NCBI GenBank assembly: GCA_902767385.1
Contig: CACXHA010000128.1
Span: 1 to 9,289 of the forward strand
DNA: 9,289 nucleotides
Origin: an uncultured Elusimicrobium sp.
Lineage (GTDB): Bacteria; Elusimicrobiota; Elusimicrobia; Elusimicrobiales; Elusimicrobiaceae
Direction of reading: 5' to 3'
Shown here piece by piece: positions 1 through 6,319 of the stretch. The notes below the pieces were generated by a model, which saw only the letters and a list, made by a program, of their open reading frames with translations, searched no databases and had not been told where the DNA came from. The translations under genes and the position numbers were made by a program. Position 1 is the first letter of the stretch, and the number at the start of each line of letters is the position of its first letter.

Positions 1-4
1 AATT

Positions 5-77
5 TGGACGTGATCGGGATCGAACCGACGACCTCCTCGTTGCGAACGAGGCGCTCTCCCAGCTGAGCTACACGCCC
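5..77 (-). tRNA. tRNA-Ala, anticodon CGC
   Basis: Read on the minus strand, the 73 bases fold as a full cloverleaf. There is a 7-bp acceptor stem (GGGCGTG with CACGTCC), a D arm with GCTC/GAGC, a 5-bp anticodon stem CCTCG/CGAGG around the loop TTCGCAA, a 5-base variable loop, and a T arm with TTCGATC in the loop. The anticodon CGC lies at 42-44 and reads GCG (Ala). Pair 3-70 is the G:U wobble that is the main alanine identity element, which agrees with the anticodon. The discriminator base is A, and the 3' end is followed by AATT, so CCA is not encoded and must be added enzymatically. A promoter is visible just upstream. No terminator can be seen because the window begins 4 bases after the gene. 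Confidence 0.96.
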
Positions 78-105
78 GTAAAACGGTAAAACTTATAACA
101 TATTT

Positions 106-114
106 ATTATAGCA
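106..114 (-). promoter_or_regulatory. Extended -10 promoter of the tRNA-Ala gene
   Basis: The minus strand carries TGCTATAAT, a perfect -10 hexamer with the TGn extension, about 28 bases before the tRNA 5' end. Transcription would start near position 99 and give a leader of roughly 20 bases for RNase P to remove. No good -35 hexamer lies 16-18 bases upstream, which is acceptable for an extended -10 promoter. A second AT-rich hexamer, TATAAG at 92-97, is a weaker alternative. Confidence 0.6.
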
Positions 115-135
115 TATCTGAAACGTAAAAACCGG

Positions 136-176
136 AAGTTCTTAAGGACCTATATATAAAATAGGTCTTAAGACTT
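136..176. repeat. Imperfect inverted repeat between divergent genes
   Basis: The left arm AAGT-t-CTTAAG-g-ACCTAT (136-153) pairs with the right arm ATAGGT-CTTAAG-ACTT (161-176). This gives 16 base pairs interrupted by two single-base bulges, with a 7-base AT-rich loop. It lies midway between the minus-strand tRNA gene and the plus-strand ankyrin-like gene. Its right arm overlaps the likely -35 box of the latter. It could be a protein-binding operator. It could also be a weak AT-rich terminator for plus-strand transcription entering from the left, since seven T residues follow at 182-188. The sequence does not decide between these. Confidence 0.6.
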
Positions 177-196
177 ATGTATTTTTTTCTTATAAC
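168..196 (+). promoter_or_regulatory. Likely promoter of the ankyrin-like gene
   Basis: TTAAGA (168-173, 4 of 6 matches to the -35 consensus) and TATAAC (191-196, 5 of 6 to the -10 consensus) are separated by 17 bases. Transcription would begin near 203, about 23 bases before the ATG. The -35 box lies inside the right arm of the inverted repeat, so a protein bound there could block polymerase. The spacer contains a run of seven T residues. This is a pattern match only, and AT-rich DNA gives such matches easily. Confidence 0.4.
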
Positions 197-225
197 TTTC
201 TATCATTTACATAGAGGTGTTTGAT

Positions 226-1182
226 ATGAAAAAGTCATTTATTGTGCTTGTAGTTTGTTTATTGGGTGTAGTGCAAATTTCAGCACATTCTATTTCTACC
301 AAGAACCAATTGTCTTCTCAGGTAAAACGGCGAGTGCTTACCGCCGCACAACGTAATCAATTATTGATCAAGGCTGTACATAATCCGCGTGCGTTGGGGC
401 AGGCGCGCCGTTTGCTAGACCGAGGGGCAGACCCTTGTCGTGCATTACCGTTTGCGGTCATGTCAAATAATGTAGAAGCAGTACGGGTGCTATCGGAATA
501 TAAAAATCGTTGTAGTTGGAAGCGCGCGGTAGAAGAGCGTTTGCAATATACTATGAAGAAAGACCAGGTAGAATTGTTTTATGCGTTAATGGCCGACAAT
601 CGGGGCATTACTTGCCCGGATCCATTTGATTTTACACCCAATCAACATGGTTCTCAGTGGCATCCGCTTTCGGCAGATATGTTATCGGCGGTTAATCAAC
701 GTTGTTTTGTAACTAGCCATGGAAAAGCTGATTTTCTAAAAGATATGTTATTGTTAAATCCCAAGAAAAATAATTTATTTGTTTTGGGAGAAAATTACAA
801 AATGGGGATTCCGTCCAAACAAGTACAACAGGGGTGGTTAAATAATATTGAGCAACTTGTAAATTCACGTATCAAAGTATCCAACGATACCTTACAAGAA
901 GTAATTGCTCAAAGCCGGGTATTCAATACGTATCAAGGGCAGTCCAGCGTACCGTTTGGCACCACGCTTAAACTGGTAAAACTTTGTTTGAAAGGGGGCG
1001 CTGACGGCAAAACCGTATTAAACCGCTTAGAACAGGAACATAACGCGTGGGTGTGGGAGCAATATTCTCCCCAGGAACGTATGCGCCTTTCTAATGTGCT
1101 AGAAGACAAACCCGAGAATCAACCCCGTAGTTTTCAAGATCATCTGCGCGGAGCCGTTGAACGGGTCAAAAATTTATTTTAA
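226..1182 (+). CDS. Secreted protein with degenerate ankyrin-like repeats
   Basis: I do not recognise a named family for the whole 318-aa protein. The ATG at 226 is chosen over the in-frame GTG at 217 because an AGAGGT ribosome-binding site (213-218) sits 7-8 bases before it and because the protein then begins with a clean signal peptide. That peptide has MKK, a hydrophobic stretch at residues 5-16, and a likely cut after ISA at residue 20. Residues about 46-70 (ending RRLLDRGADP) and 74-95 (FAVMSNNVEAVRVLSEY) resemble two consecutive ankyrin repeats. Residues about 246-262 (TLKLVKLCLKGGAD) resemble a third, isolated one. The stretch between is not repeat-like by eye. The mature part holds five cysteines (71, 96, 130, 160, 254). 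Export to the periplasm or beyond is inferred. Ankyrin repeats usually bind other proteins, but no partner or function can be read here. The gene is monocistronic, lying between its own promoter and a terminator, and looks more AT-rich than its neighbours. Confidence 0.85.
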   Translation: MKKSFIVLVVCLLGVVQISAHSISTKNQLSSQVKRRVLTAAQRNQLLIKAVHNPRALGQARRLLDRGADPCRALPFAVMSNNVEAVRVLSEYKNRCSWKRAVEERLQYTMKKDQVELFYALMADNRGITCPDPFDFTPNQHGSQWHPLSADMLSAVNQRCFVTSHGKADFLKDMLLLNPKKNNLFVLGENYKMGIPSKQVQQGWLNNIEQLVNSRIKVSNDTLQEVIAQSRVFNTYQGQSSVPFGTTLKLVKLCLKGGADGKTVLNRLEQEHNAWVWEQYSPQERMRLSNVLEDKPENQPRSFQDHLRGAVERVKNLF

Positions 1183-1200
1183 GCCTTTTCCTGCTAGCTA

Positions 1201-1231
1201 TAACCCCGCTTTTAAGCGGGGTTATTTTTTT
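1201..1231 (+). terminator. Intrinsic terminator after the ankyrin-like gene
   Basis: TAACCCCGCTT (1201-1211) and AAGCGGGGTTA (1214-1224) are perfect reverse complements. In practice this forms a stem of about 10 bp with a TTTA tetraloop, followed at once by seven T residues (1225-1231). It begins 18 bases after the stop codon. The T run exists only on the plus-strand side, so it acts on rightward transcription. The stem core ACCCCGC/GCGGGGT recurs in the terminator at 2373-2400. Confidence 0.93.
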
Positions 1232-1239
1232 GGTAGAAT
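1231..1239 (+). promoter_or_regulatory. Possible extended -10 promoter of lpxK
   Basis: TGGTAGAAT combines a TGn extension with TAGAAT, 5 of 6 matches to the -10 consensus. It begins at the last T of the preceding terminator and would start transcription near 1246, about 20 bases before the lpxK ATG. No clear -35 box is visible, since the terminator hairpin occupies that space. A promoter is expected here because lpxK follows a strong terminator. Confidence 0.45.
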
Positions 1240-1266
1240 ATATCAACCGAAAAATTTGGAGTTGTT

Positions 1267-2355
1267 ATGGATTTGCTTTCATTAAAAGAAACATTAGAAA
1301 ACAATGTGCTCGGGCGCGGAGTTTTAAAAGCCGCCAGCAAATGCTACGGCGTGGGCGCACGTGTGCACCGGGCTTTGTATGAAAACGGTTGGAAAAGTGC
1401 CCAACGGGTCAATTCCCGGGTAGTATGTATTGGTAATTTAACAGCGGGGGGAACCGGAAAAACGACCACGGTTTTACTGGCAGCTACCACGTTAGCCAAG
1501 CAGGGCACGCGGGTGGCGATTGTGTCGCGCGGATACAAACGGCAACAAAAATCTGACGGACCGGTCATTTTGTTTGATAACCCGGATGCCGATTGGCGTT
1601 TAGCGGGGGACGAACCCTTTATGATGAGCCGCGTATTAAGCCAATACCAAGTGCCGATTGTAATTGCAAACCGCCGGGTAGATGCAGCCAACGAGGCCCT
1701 GCGCCGTTTTAAAAGCCAAGTGGTCTTGCTTGACGACGGTTTTCAACATTTCGCTTTAAAACGTGATGCTAACATTGTCTTGGTAGACGCCAAAAATCCC
1801 TTTGGAAACGGAGAGCTTTTGCCGTACGGAATTTTGCGCGAACCGTTAACGGGTTTAAAACGGGCCGATTTAGTTGTTTTGACCCATTGTGACCAAGTGT
1901 CCGCCCGCCAGTTGGAAGACGTGCGCGACCAAGTGCGTATGTATAATGACAGCGTGGAAATTTTAGAGAGCGAACATCGCCCGGATTACTACGTAAATAT
2001 TTGTACCACCAAGCAAGTGCCGCTAAACGAGATTAAAGGCCCAGTGGCGTGTTTTTGTGCGCTGGGGCATCCGGAAAGCTTTGAGCGTACGCTAAAAGAC
2101 TTGGGTCTTCTCTTACGCCAAAAGTGGCGTTTTCCGGATCATCAATTTTATACGGAAGAAAACCTACGCACCTTTGAAGCCACGCGCGCGGGACTACCGC
2201 TGATTACCACGTTTAAGGACTTTGTTAAATTCCCCGATAACTGGCGCGATATTTTGACTAAAGACGTCTATGTTTTGTCGGTCAATTTGCATATCCGCGG
2301 GGGGGAGAGTGAATTTAAAAAATTTACAGATGTCCTCTACCCCAAAAAGAAATAA
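1267..2355 (+). CDS. lpxK: Tetraacyldisaccharide 4'-kinase (lipid A synthesis)
   Basis: LpxK uses ATP to phosphorylate the 4' position of tetraacyldisaccharide 1-phosphate, giving lipid IVA. This is a late step of the Raetz pathway and takes place at the inner face of the cytoplasmic membrane. The 362-aa protein shows the family hallmarks: a P-loop at residues 56-67 (GNLTAGGTGKTT), SRGYKR at 87-92, GDEP at 114-117 and DDGFQH at 156-161. It is somewhat longer than the E. coli enzyme (about 328 aa), partly through a longer C-terminal part. The N-terminal 50 residues match the usual membrane-associating lead-in of the family. The ATG has GGAG (1258-1261) 5 bases upstream. The gene stands alone between two terminators rather than beside other lipid A genes such as msbA or waaA, and it converges on the proS operon. 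Its presence implies an LPS-bearing outer membrane. Confidence 0.96.
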   Translation: MDLLSLKETLENNVLGRGVLKAASKCYGVGARVHRALYENGWKSAQRVNSRVVCIGNLTAGGTGKTTTVLLAATTLAKQGTRVAIVSRGYKRQQKSDGPVILFDNPDADWRLAGDEPFMMSRVLSQYQVPIVIANRRVDAANEALRRFKSQVVLLDDGFQHFALKRDANIVLVDAKNPFGNGELLPYGILREPLTGLKRADLVVLTHCDQVSARQLEDVRDQVRMYNDSVEILESEHRPDYYVNICTTKQVPLNEIKGPVACFCALGHPESFERTLKDLGLLLRQKWRFPDHQFYTEENLRTFEATRAGLPLITTFKDFVKFPDNWRDILTKDVYVLSVNLHIRGGESEFKKFTDVLYPKKK

Positions 2356-2372
2356 CACGTATTTTAGCTATA

Positions 2373-2400
2373 AAAAACCCCGCCGGTTGGCGGGGTTTTT
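2373..2400. terminator. Bidirectional terminator between lpxK and proS
   Basis: A perfect 12-bp palindrome, AAAAACCCCGCC (2373-2384) with GGCGGGGTTTTT (2389-2400), closes on a GGTT tetraloop. It starts 17 bases after the lpxK stop and 5 bases beyond the proS stop. Rightward transcripts end in five T residues. Leftward transcripts end in a run of six (complement of 2372-2377). It can therefore terminate both convergent units with one hairpin. Confidence 0.93.
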
Positions 2401-2405
2401 ACTTA

Positions 2406-4130
2406 TTATTTCTTAATCAGTTCACTTAGCTTACTAACGGCCTCGCTTAAGCTCCACCGCACAGCGTCTTTTTCTTTGCGGTTTTTGTATTCACATTGGC
2501 CTTCGGCTACGGTGCGGCTGCTAATTACCAGACGGTGCGGCAAGCCGATAAGGTCCATGTCTTTAAACTTAATGCCGGGGCGTTCGTCGCGATCATCTAA
2601 CAAGACGGAAATTCCTTGTGCTTCCAGTGCCGCGCAAATCTCGTCCGCATGTTTTTTAACGTCAGGGTTGGAGTCATAATCAATGGCCACCAGTGCCACG
2701 TTAAACGGGGCCAACGGCTCGGGCCAGATAATACCAAAATCGTCGTGCGATTGTTCAATAGCAGCCGCCACCACGCGGGAAATACCAATTCCGTAACACC
2801 CCATAATCATGGGTTCGCTTTTTTGCTTTTCGTTCAAAAAGTTAGCACCCATGGCGGCGGAATACTTGGTGCCCAGCTTGAACACGTGCCCGGCTTCAAT
2901 GCCGCGCGTAAAGTTAAAGGTGGCTCCGCACCGCGCACACTTATCGCCGGCGGTAGCCAGTTTTAAGTCGGCATATACGTCCACTTTAATATCGCGCTGG
3001 GGGGTAACGTTAATGGTGTGCACATCTTTTTCGTTCCCGCCGGACACGCCGTTTACGATATTTTTTACATAGTTATCGGCGTAAATCATCACAGACGGGT
3101 TTTTCTCTTTAAGCCCTTGCGCGCCGGCAAATCCCACAAACGAGCCGGTTACCTTTGTGTAAACTTCTTCGCTGGCTTTTTCCAGTTCGTTGCATTTTAA
3201 AAGAGCTTTAAATTTAAATTCGTTAAGCTCATGGTCTCCGCGTACAAGTGCCACTACGGGTTTTCCGTCGGCAGTAAAGACCAAGAGTTTAATAATTTTG
3301 TCGGTTGATACGTTTAAGAGTTTAGCCACATCTTCTACGGTATATACTTTGGGGGTGGATTTATTTTCCATGGGTTTTAACGCGGCAGGGTCAATTTTAA
3401 CGTTGGCCGGGGCCTGAATTTCGGCTTTTTCGGTATTGGCGGCATATCCGCAAGAGGGGCAGTTGGCAATGGCGTCCTCGCCGGTGGCGGCCAAAACCAT
3501 AAACTCATGTGAAAAGTTCCCGCCAATCGCGCCTGTATCGGCCTCTACGGCTTTGAACTCAAAACCGCAGCGCTTAAAAATGCGTTGGTAGGCATCGTAC
3601 ATCTTTTGATACCACATATTGGCTTGTTCGTCGTTAGCGGCAAAGGAGTAGGCATCTTTCATGTAAAATTCGCGTGCGCGCATGACTCCAAAACGAGGGC
3701 GGATTTCATCTCTAAATTTGGTGCCAAACTGGTACAAACAAAACGGCAGTTGTTTATAAGAAGTGGTATCTTTTTTGACGAGGTCGGTCATTACTTCTTC
3801 GGCGGTGGGGGCCATACAAAAGCCGGCTTTTTTGCGGTCCTCAAAGCGCAAAAGTTCCTTGCCGTAAAAGGTCCAACGTCCGCTTTGTTCCCACAGTTCT
3901 TTAGGTTGCACTATCGGCAACCATACTTCGCACGCTCCGGCGCGGTCCATTTCTTCGCGCACAATGTTTTCTACTTTTTTAAGTACTTTAAGTCCCAGCG
4001 GCAGCCACTCGTAAAGTCCGCTGGCTACTTTGCGCACCAAGCCGGCGCGAATCATCAGTTTGGCTGATAAAGTATCGGCGTCTTTAGGTGCTTCTTTTAA
4101 AGTGGGGATATAGTATTGTGATAATTTCAT
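2406..4130 (-). CDS. proS: Prolyl-tRNA synthetase, bacterial type with editing insertion
   Basis: This class II synthetase (574 aa, full length for the bacterial form) attaches proline to tRNA-Pro in the cytoplasm. The N-terminal catalytic part contains APTAEE at 107-112, the motif 2 region FRDEIRPRFGVMRAREFYMKDAYSF at 139-163, and NFSHEF at 205-210. A YbaK-like insertion domain that clears mischarged Ala-tRNA(Pro) spans about 230-390. It includes VRGDHELNEFK at 296-306, and K281 appears to align with the E. coli editing lysine K279. Motif 3 GCYGIGISR is at 444-452, and the anticodon-binding domain fills about 473-574. CxxC pairs at 224/227 and 398/401 flank the insertion and could bind zinc; E. 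coli ProRS, from memory, lacks them. The ATG lies 3 bases after the ispG stop. Its AAGGA site (complement of 4138-4142) is inside the end of ispG, so the two are translationally coupled. It is the last gene of the operon, ahead of a terminator. Confidence 0.98.
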   Translation of the reverse strand: MKLSQYYIPTLKEAPKDADTLSAKLMIRAGLVRKVASGLYEWLPLGLKVLKKVENIVREEMDRAGACEVWLPIVQPKELWEQSGRWTFYGKELLRFEDRKKAGFCMAPTAEEVMTDLVKKDTTSYKQLPFCLYQFGTKFRDEIRPRFGVMRAREFYMKDAYSFAANDEQANMWYQKMYDAYQRIFKRCGFEFKAVEADTGAIGGNFSHEFMVLAATGEDAIANCPSCGYAANTEKAEIQAPANVKIDPAALKPMENKSTPKVYTVEDVAKLLNVSTDKIIKLLVFTADGKPVVALVRGDHELNEFKFKALLKCNELEKASEEVYTKVTGSFVGFAGAQGLKEKNPSVMIYADNYVKNIVNGVSGGNEKDVHTINVTPQRDIKVDVYADLKLATAGDKCARCGATFNFTRGIEAGHVFKLGTKYSAAMGANFLNEKQKSEPMIMGCYGIGISRVVAAAIEQSHDDFGIIWPEPLAPFNVALVAIDYDSNPDVKKHADEICAALEAQGISVLLDDRDERPGIKFKDMDLIGLPHRLVISSRTVAEGQCEYKNRKEKDAVRWSLSEAVSKLSELIKK

Positions 4131-4133
4131 AAG

Positions 4134-5219
4134 TTAATCCTTCTTCCAGTTTTTAATTTTATCTAGTAAAAATTCTACCCATTGTTCTTGGGGCAGTTTG
4201 AACATGGTTTGGCCATGTTCAAAGTATAACCCTTCGCCTTTACCACCGGCGATACCAAAGTCGGCATCGCGGGCCTCACCGGGGCCGTTTACAATGCAAC
4301 CCATGACGGCAATTTTAAGCCCGGTGGCTTTTTCGCGAAGGGCGCGGTCGTTATAAATTTTTTCTTCCAAGGCGTGTACGGTGCCCGTTACGTCTACTTG
4401 CGTGCGTCCGCACGTCGGGCAGGAAATTAAATTCGGCCCATATTCGCGCAGCCCCAGCGCTTTTAAAATTTCGTACGCGGTACGTACTTGCAAGCGTGGG
4501 TCTTCGGTCAAAGAAACGCGGATGGTAGCGCCGATTCCTTTTTGTAAAAGCGTTCCCAATGCTACCGCACTTTTAACGGTGCCGCTTAAAAAACTGCCCG
4601 CTTCGGTAAGCCCAATATGCAAGGGAATATCGCTTTGTTTGGCAAAGAGTTCGTTAGCAAGTAAGGTGCGTTTAAAATTGTCGGACTTTAAAGACACTAC
4701 TACGTTTTTGAAATTAAGTTGTTCCAAAATGTTAGCTTGTTCCAGGGCCTCGTTCACCATAACTTCGGCCCATTTTTCGTCGGAAAGTTCCATGCGCCCT
4801 TGCACGCTTTTAAGGTATTTTACGCTACCCGCATTTACGCCAATGCGCATAGCTACCCCGTTGTCCAAAGCGGCTTTTACCACTTCTTTGGTGTTTTCAA
4901 CGGCCCCAATATTGCCGGGGTTAATGCGCACTTTATCTACGCCTTGTTTAATAGCTTCCAAAGCCAGTTTATAGTCAAAATGAATATCGGCCACAAGGGG
5001 GGAGTGAATCCGCTTTTTAATTTCGCCAATGGCTTTAGCGGCGTCCATGTCTGGTACGGCAACCCGGTTAATTTCGCATCCGGCTTCTTCCAACGCGCAA
5101 ATTTGCGCTGCGGTTTTTTCCGGGTCGCGCGTGTCGGTGTTGCACATGCTTTGCACGCGCACCGGGTGTCCAGTCCCCAGGGTAAAATGGCCTATTTTGA
5201 CTTCTCTACTTTTGTACAT
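4134..5219 (-). CDS. ispG: 4-hydroxy-3-methylbut-2-enyl diphosphate synthase (MEP pathway)
   Basis: IspG (GcpE) reductively opens the cyclic diphosphate MEcPP to HMBPP, the second-to-last step of the MEP isoprenoid pathway, using a [4Fe-4S] cluster. The 361-aa length fits the compact bacterial form. The N-terminal TIM-barrel half includes PVRVQSMCNTDTRD at 19-32 and VRINPGNIG at 97-105. The C-terminal iron-sulfur half carries the cluster ligands: C267 and C270 in SCPTCGRTQ, C308 in GCIVNGPGEARDAD, and E315 as the usual fourth ligand. The start ATG lies within the last codons of rseP, a 14-nt overlap in another frame, with an AGAGG site about 6 bases before it. Coupled translation with rseP is therefore likely. 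It shares the operon with dxr, so an early and a late step of one pathway are co-expressed. proS follows after 3 bases. Confidence 0.97.
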   Translation of the reverse strand: MYKSREVKIGHFTLGTGHPVRVQSMCNTDTRDPEKTAAQICALEEAGCEINRVAVPDMDAAKAIGEIKKRIHSPLVADIHFDYKLALEAIKQGVDKVRINPGNIGAVENTKEVVKAALDNGVAMRIGVNAGSVKYLKSVQGRMELSDEKWAEVMVNEALEQANILEQLNFKNVVVSLKSDNFKRTLLANELFAKQSDIPLHIGLTEAGSFLSGTVKSAVALGTLLQKGIGATIRVSLTEDPRLQVRTAYEILKALGLREYGPNLISCPTCGRTQVDVTGTVHALEEKIYNDRALREKATGLKIAVMGCIVNGPGEARDADFGIAGGKGEGLYFEHGQTMFKLPQEQWVEFLLDKIKNWKKD

Positions 5220-6312
5220 GGTTTTCCTCTTGCGGAGTGGTTTGTACTACCGCTGTTTTGGGTTTAAAAAAAATGCGCTTAATGTCCGAGTACGATGCAT
5301 ACACAACTAGCAAAATCAAAATATACATCCCCACATTGATTGCACGGTTTAATGTTTTTTCCGTCGGCAATTTGTGAGTTAACCCTTCCCATAAATAGAC
5401 TAGCGCATATCCGCCGTCTAAAATCGGAATCGGGAACAAGTTAAACATACCTACCGCTACCGAAAGCATAGCAATTAGCCACACGAAGTCCAGTAAATTG
5501 CGGTGCGCGGCTTGGTGGATAATATTGACAATGCCAATCGGTCCGGCCAGTTCGGGTGCTTTTTTCTTAGCAAAACTTTTACCGATAGATTGCAGCGAAT
5601 ATTTCGTCCAATAATAACACTCGTAAAACCCGTATCCAATCGCTTGCCACCACGTTACTTTTTCGTAAGTAGGTTGTACGCTAATCCCTAAGGTTTTAGG
5701 GGCCGTAGGTTTAAAATCATTGTCTGGCACAGTTAACCTCAAGGATTTGCCGGCACGTGTATAGGTAAGCACTAAATCCCCTCGGCGTTTCCCCAGCGCG
5801 TCGGTTAAATCTTTCCAGTTGGTAATAGCTTGCCCGTTGACGGTGGTGATAAGGTCCCCCTCTTGTAAATCCACGTTGGCAGCGGGATAATTTTTGGCAA
5901 TACTTCCCACCACGGCGGGAAGTTTAACAGGGTCTGTTTGCGGCATCCCTTGAATAAACACTAGCACCGCAAAGATGGCAGCGGCTAAGAGGTAGTTAAA
6001 CAACGCACCATTGACCACCATAAAAAATTTGGAGTACCAGGGTTTGGCGGCAAATTCATAGGGTTTAGGCGGTTCTTTGGCATCTTCGGGGTGGAACATG
6101 GGGCCGGCGGGTTCCACAAATCCGCCAAAGGGGATGGCACGGATTTGGTAATCGGTATCGCCTTTTTTCTTGTGCCACAAAATTTTGCCAAACCCAAACG
6201 AAAATTCGTTTACGCGGATTCCCGTTAACCGGCAAGCCAAGTAGTGCCCAAATTCGTGAAAGATGACAATAGGGCTTAATACCACTAAAACAGCTAGAAT
6301 AGATAACAGCAT
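5206..6312 (-). CDS. rseP: RseP-type site-2 intramembrane metalloprotease
   Basis: This S2P-family zinc protease (M50) cuts substrates inside the cytoplasmic membrane. In E. coli the family member cleaves anti-sigma factor RseA and leftover signal peptides; substrates here are unknown. The 368-aa protein has HEFGH at 19-23 in the first membrane segment (zinc ligands H19 and H23, catalytic E20) and the third-ligand motif LDG at 298-300 in NLFPIPILDGG. Four membrane segments are visible near 2-24, 97-120, 272-296 and 325-341. A single PDZ domain lies at about 133-210, against two in E. coli RseP. The segment before the second helix reads VVNGALFNYLLA, where most homologues have a GP pair before the conserved N. 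A charged tail of about 25 residues follows the last helix. An AGGAG site overlapping the dxr stop (complement of 6317-6321) lies 4 bases before the ATG, and dxr ends 7 bases upstream. Confidence 0.95.
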   Translation of the reverse strand: MLLSILAVLVVLSPIVIFHEFGHYLACRLTGIRVNEFSFGFGKILWHKKKGDTDYQIRAIPFGGFVEPAGPMFHPEDAKEPPKPYEFAAKPWYSKFFMVVNGALFNYLLAAAIFAVLVFIQGMPQTDPVKLPAVVGSIAKNYPAANVDLQEGDLITTVNGQAITNWKDLTDALGKRRGDLVLTYTRAGKSLRLTVPDNDFKPTAPKTLGISVQPTYEKVTWWQAIGYGFYECYYWTKYSLQSIGKSFAKKKAPELAGPIGIVNIIHQAAHRNLLDFVWLIAMLSVAVGMFNLFPIPILDGGYALVYLWEGLTHKLPTEKTLNRAINVGMYILILLVVYASYSDIKRIFFKPKTAVVQTTPQEENHVQK

Positions 6313-6319
6313 AACTCTC

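Noticed and set aside
217..225. GTG at 217 as the start of the ankyrin-like gene
   Set aside because: It overlaps the AGAGGT ribosome site needed by the ATG at 226, and it would add MFD in front of a typical MKK signal peptide.
3585..4067. A 160-codon open frame on the plus strand, antisense to proS
   Set aside because: It is fully contained in proS, which has all its motifs in the other frame. No promoter or ribosome site supports it, and the translation looks like reversed synthetase codons.
4381..4974. A 197-codon open frame on the plus strand, antisense to ispG
   Set aside because: It lies wholly inside a well-conserved gene on the other strand, has no ribosome site, and its translation shows no recognisable domain. 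It is a by-product of the codon pattern of ispG.
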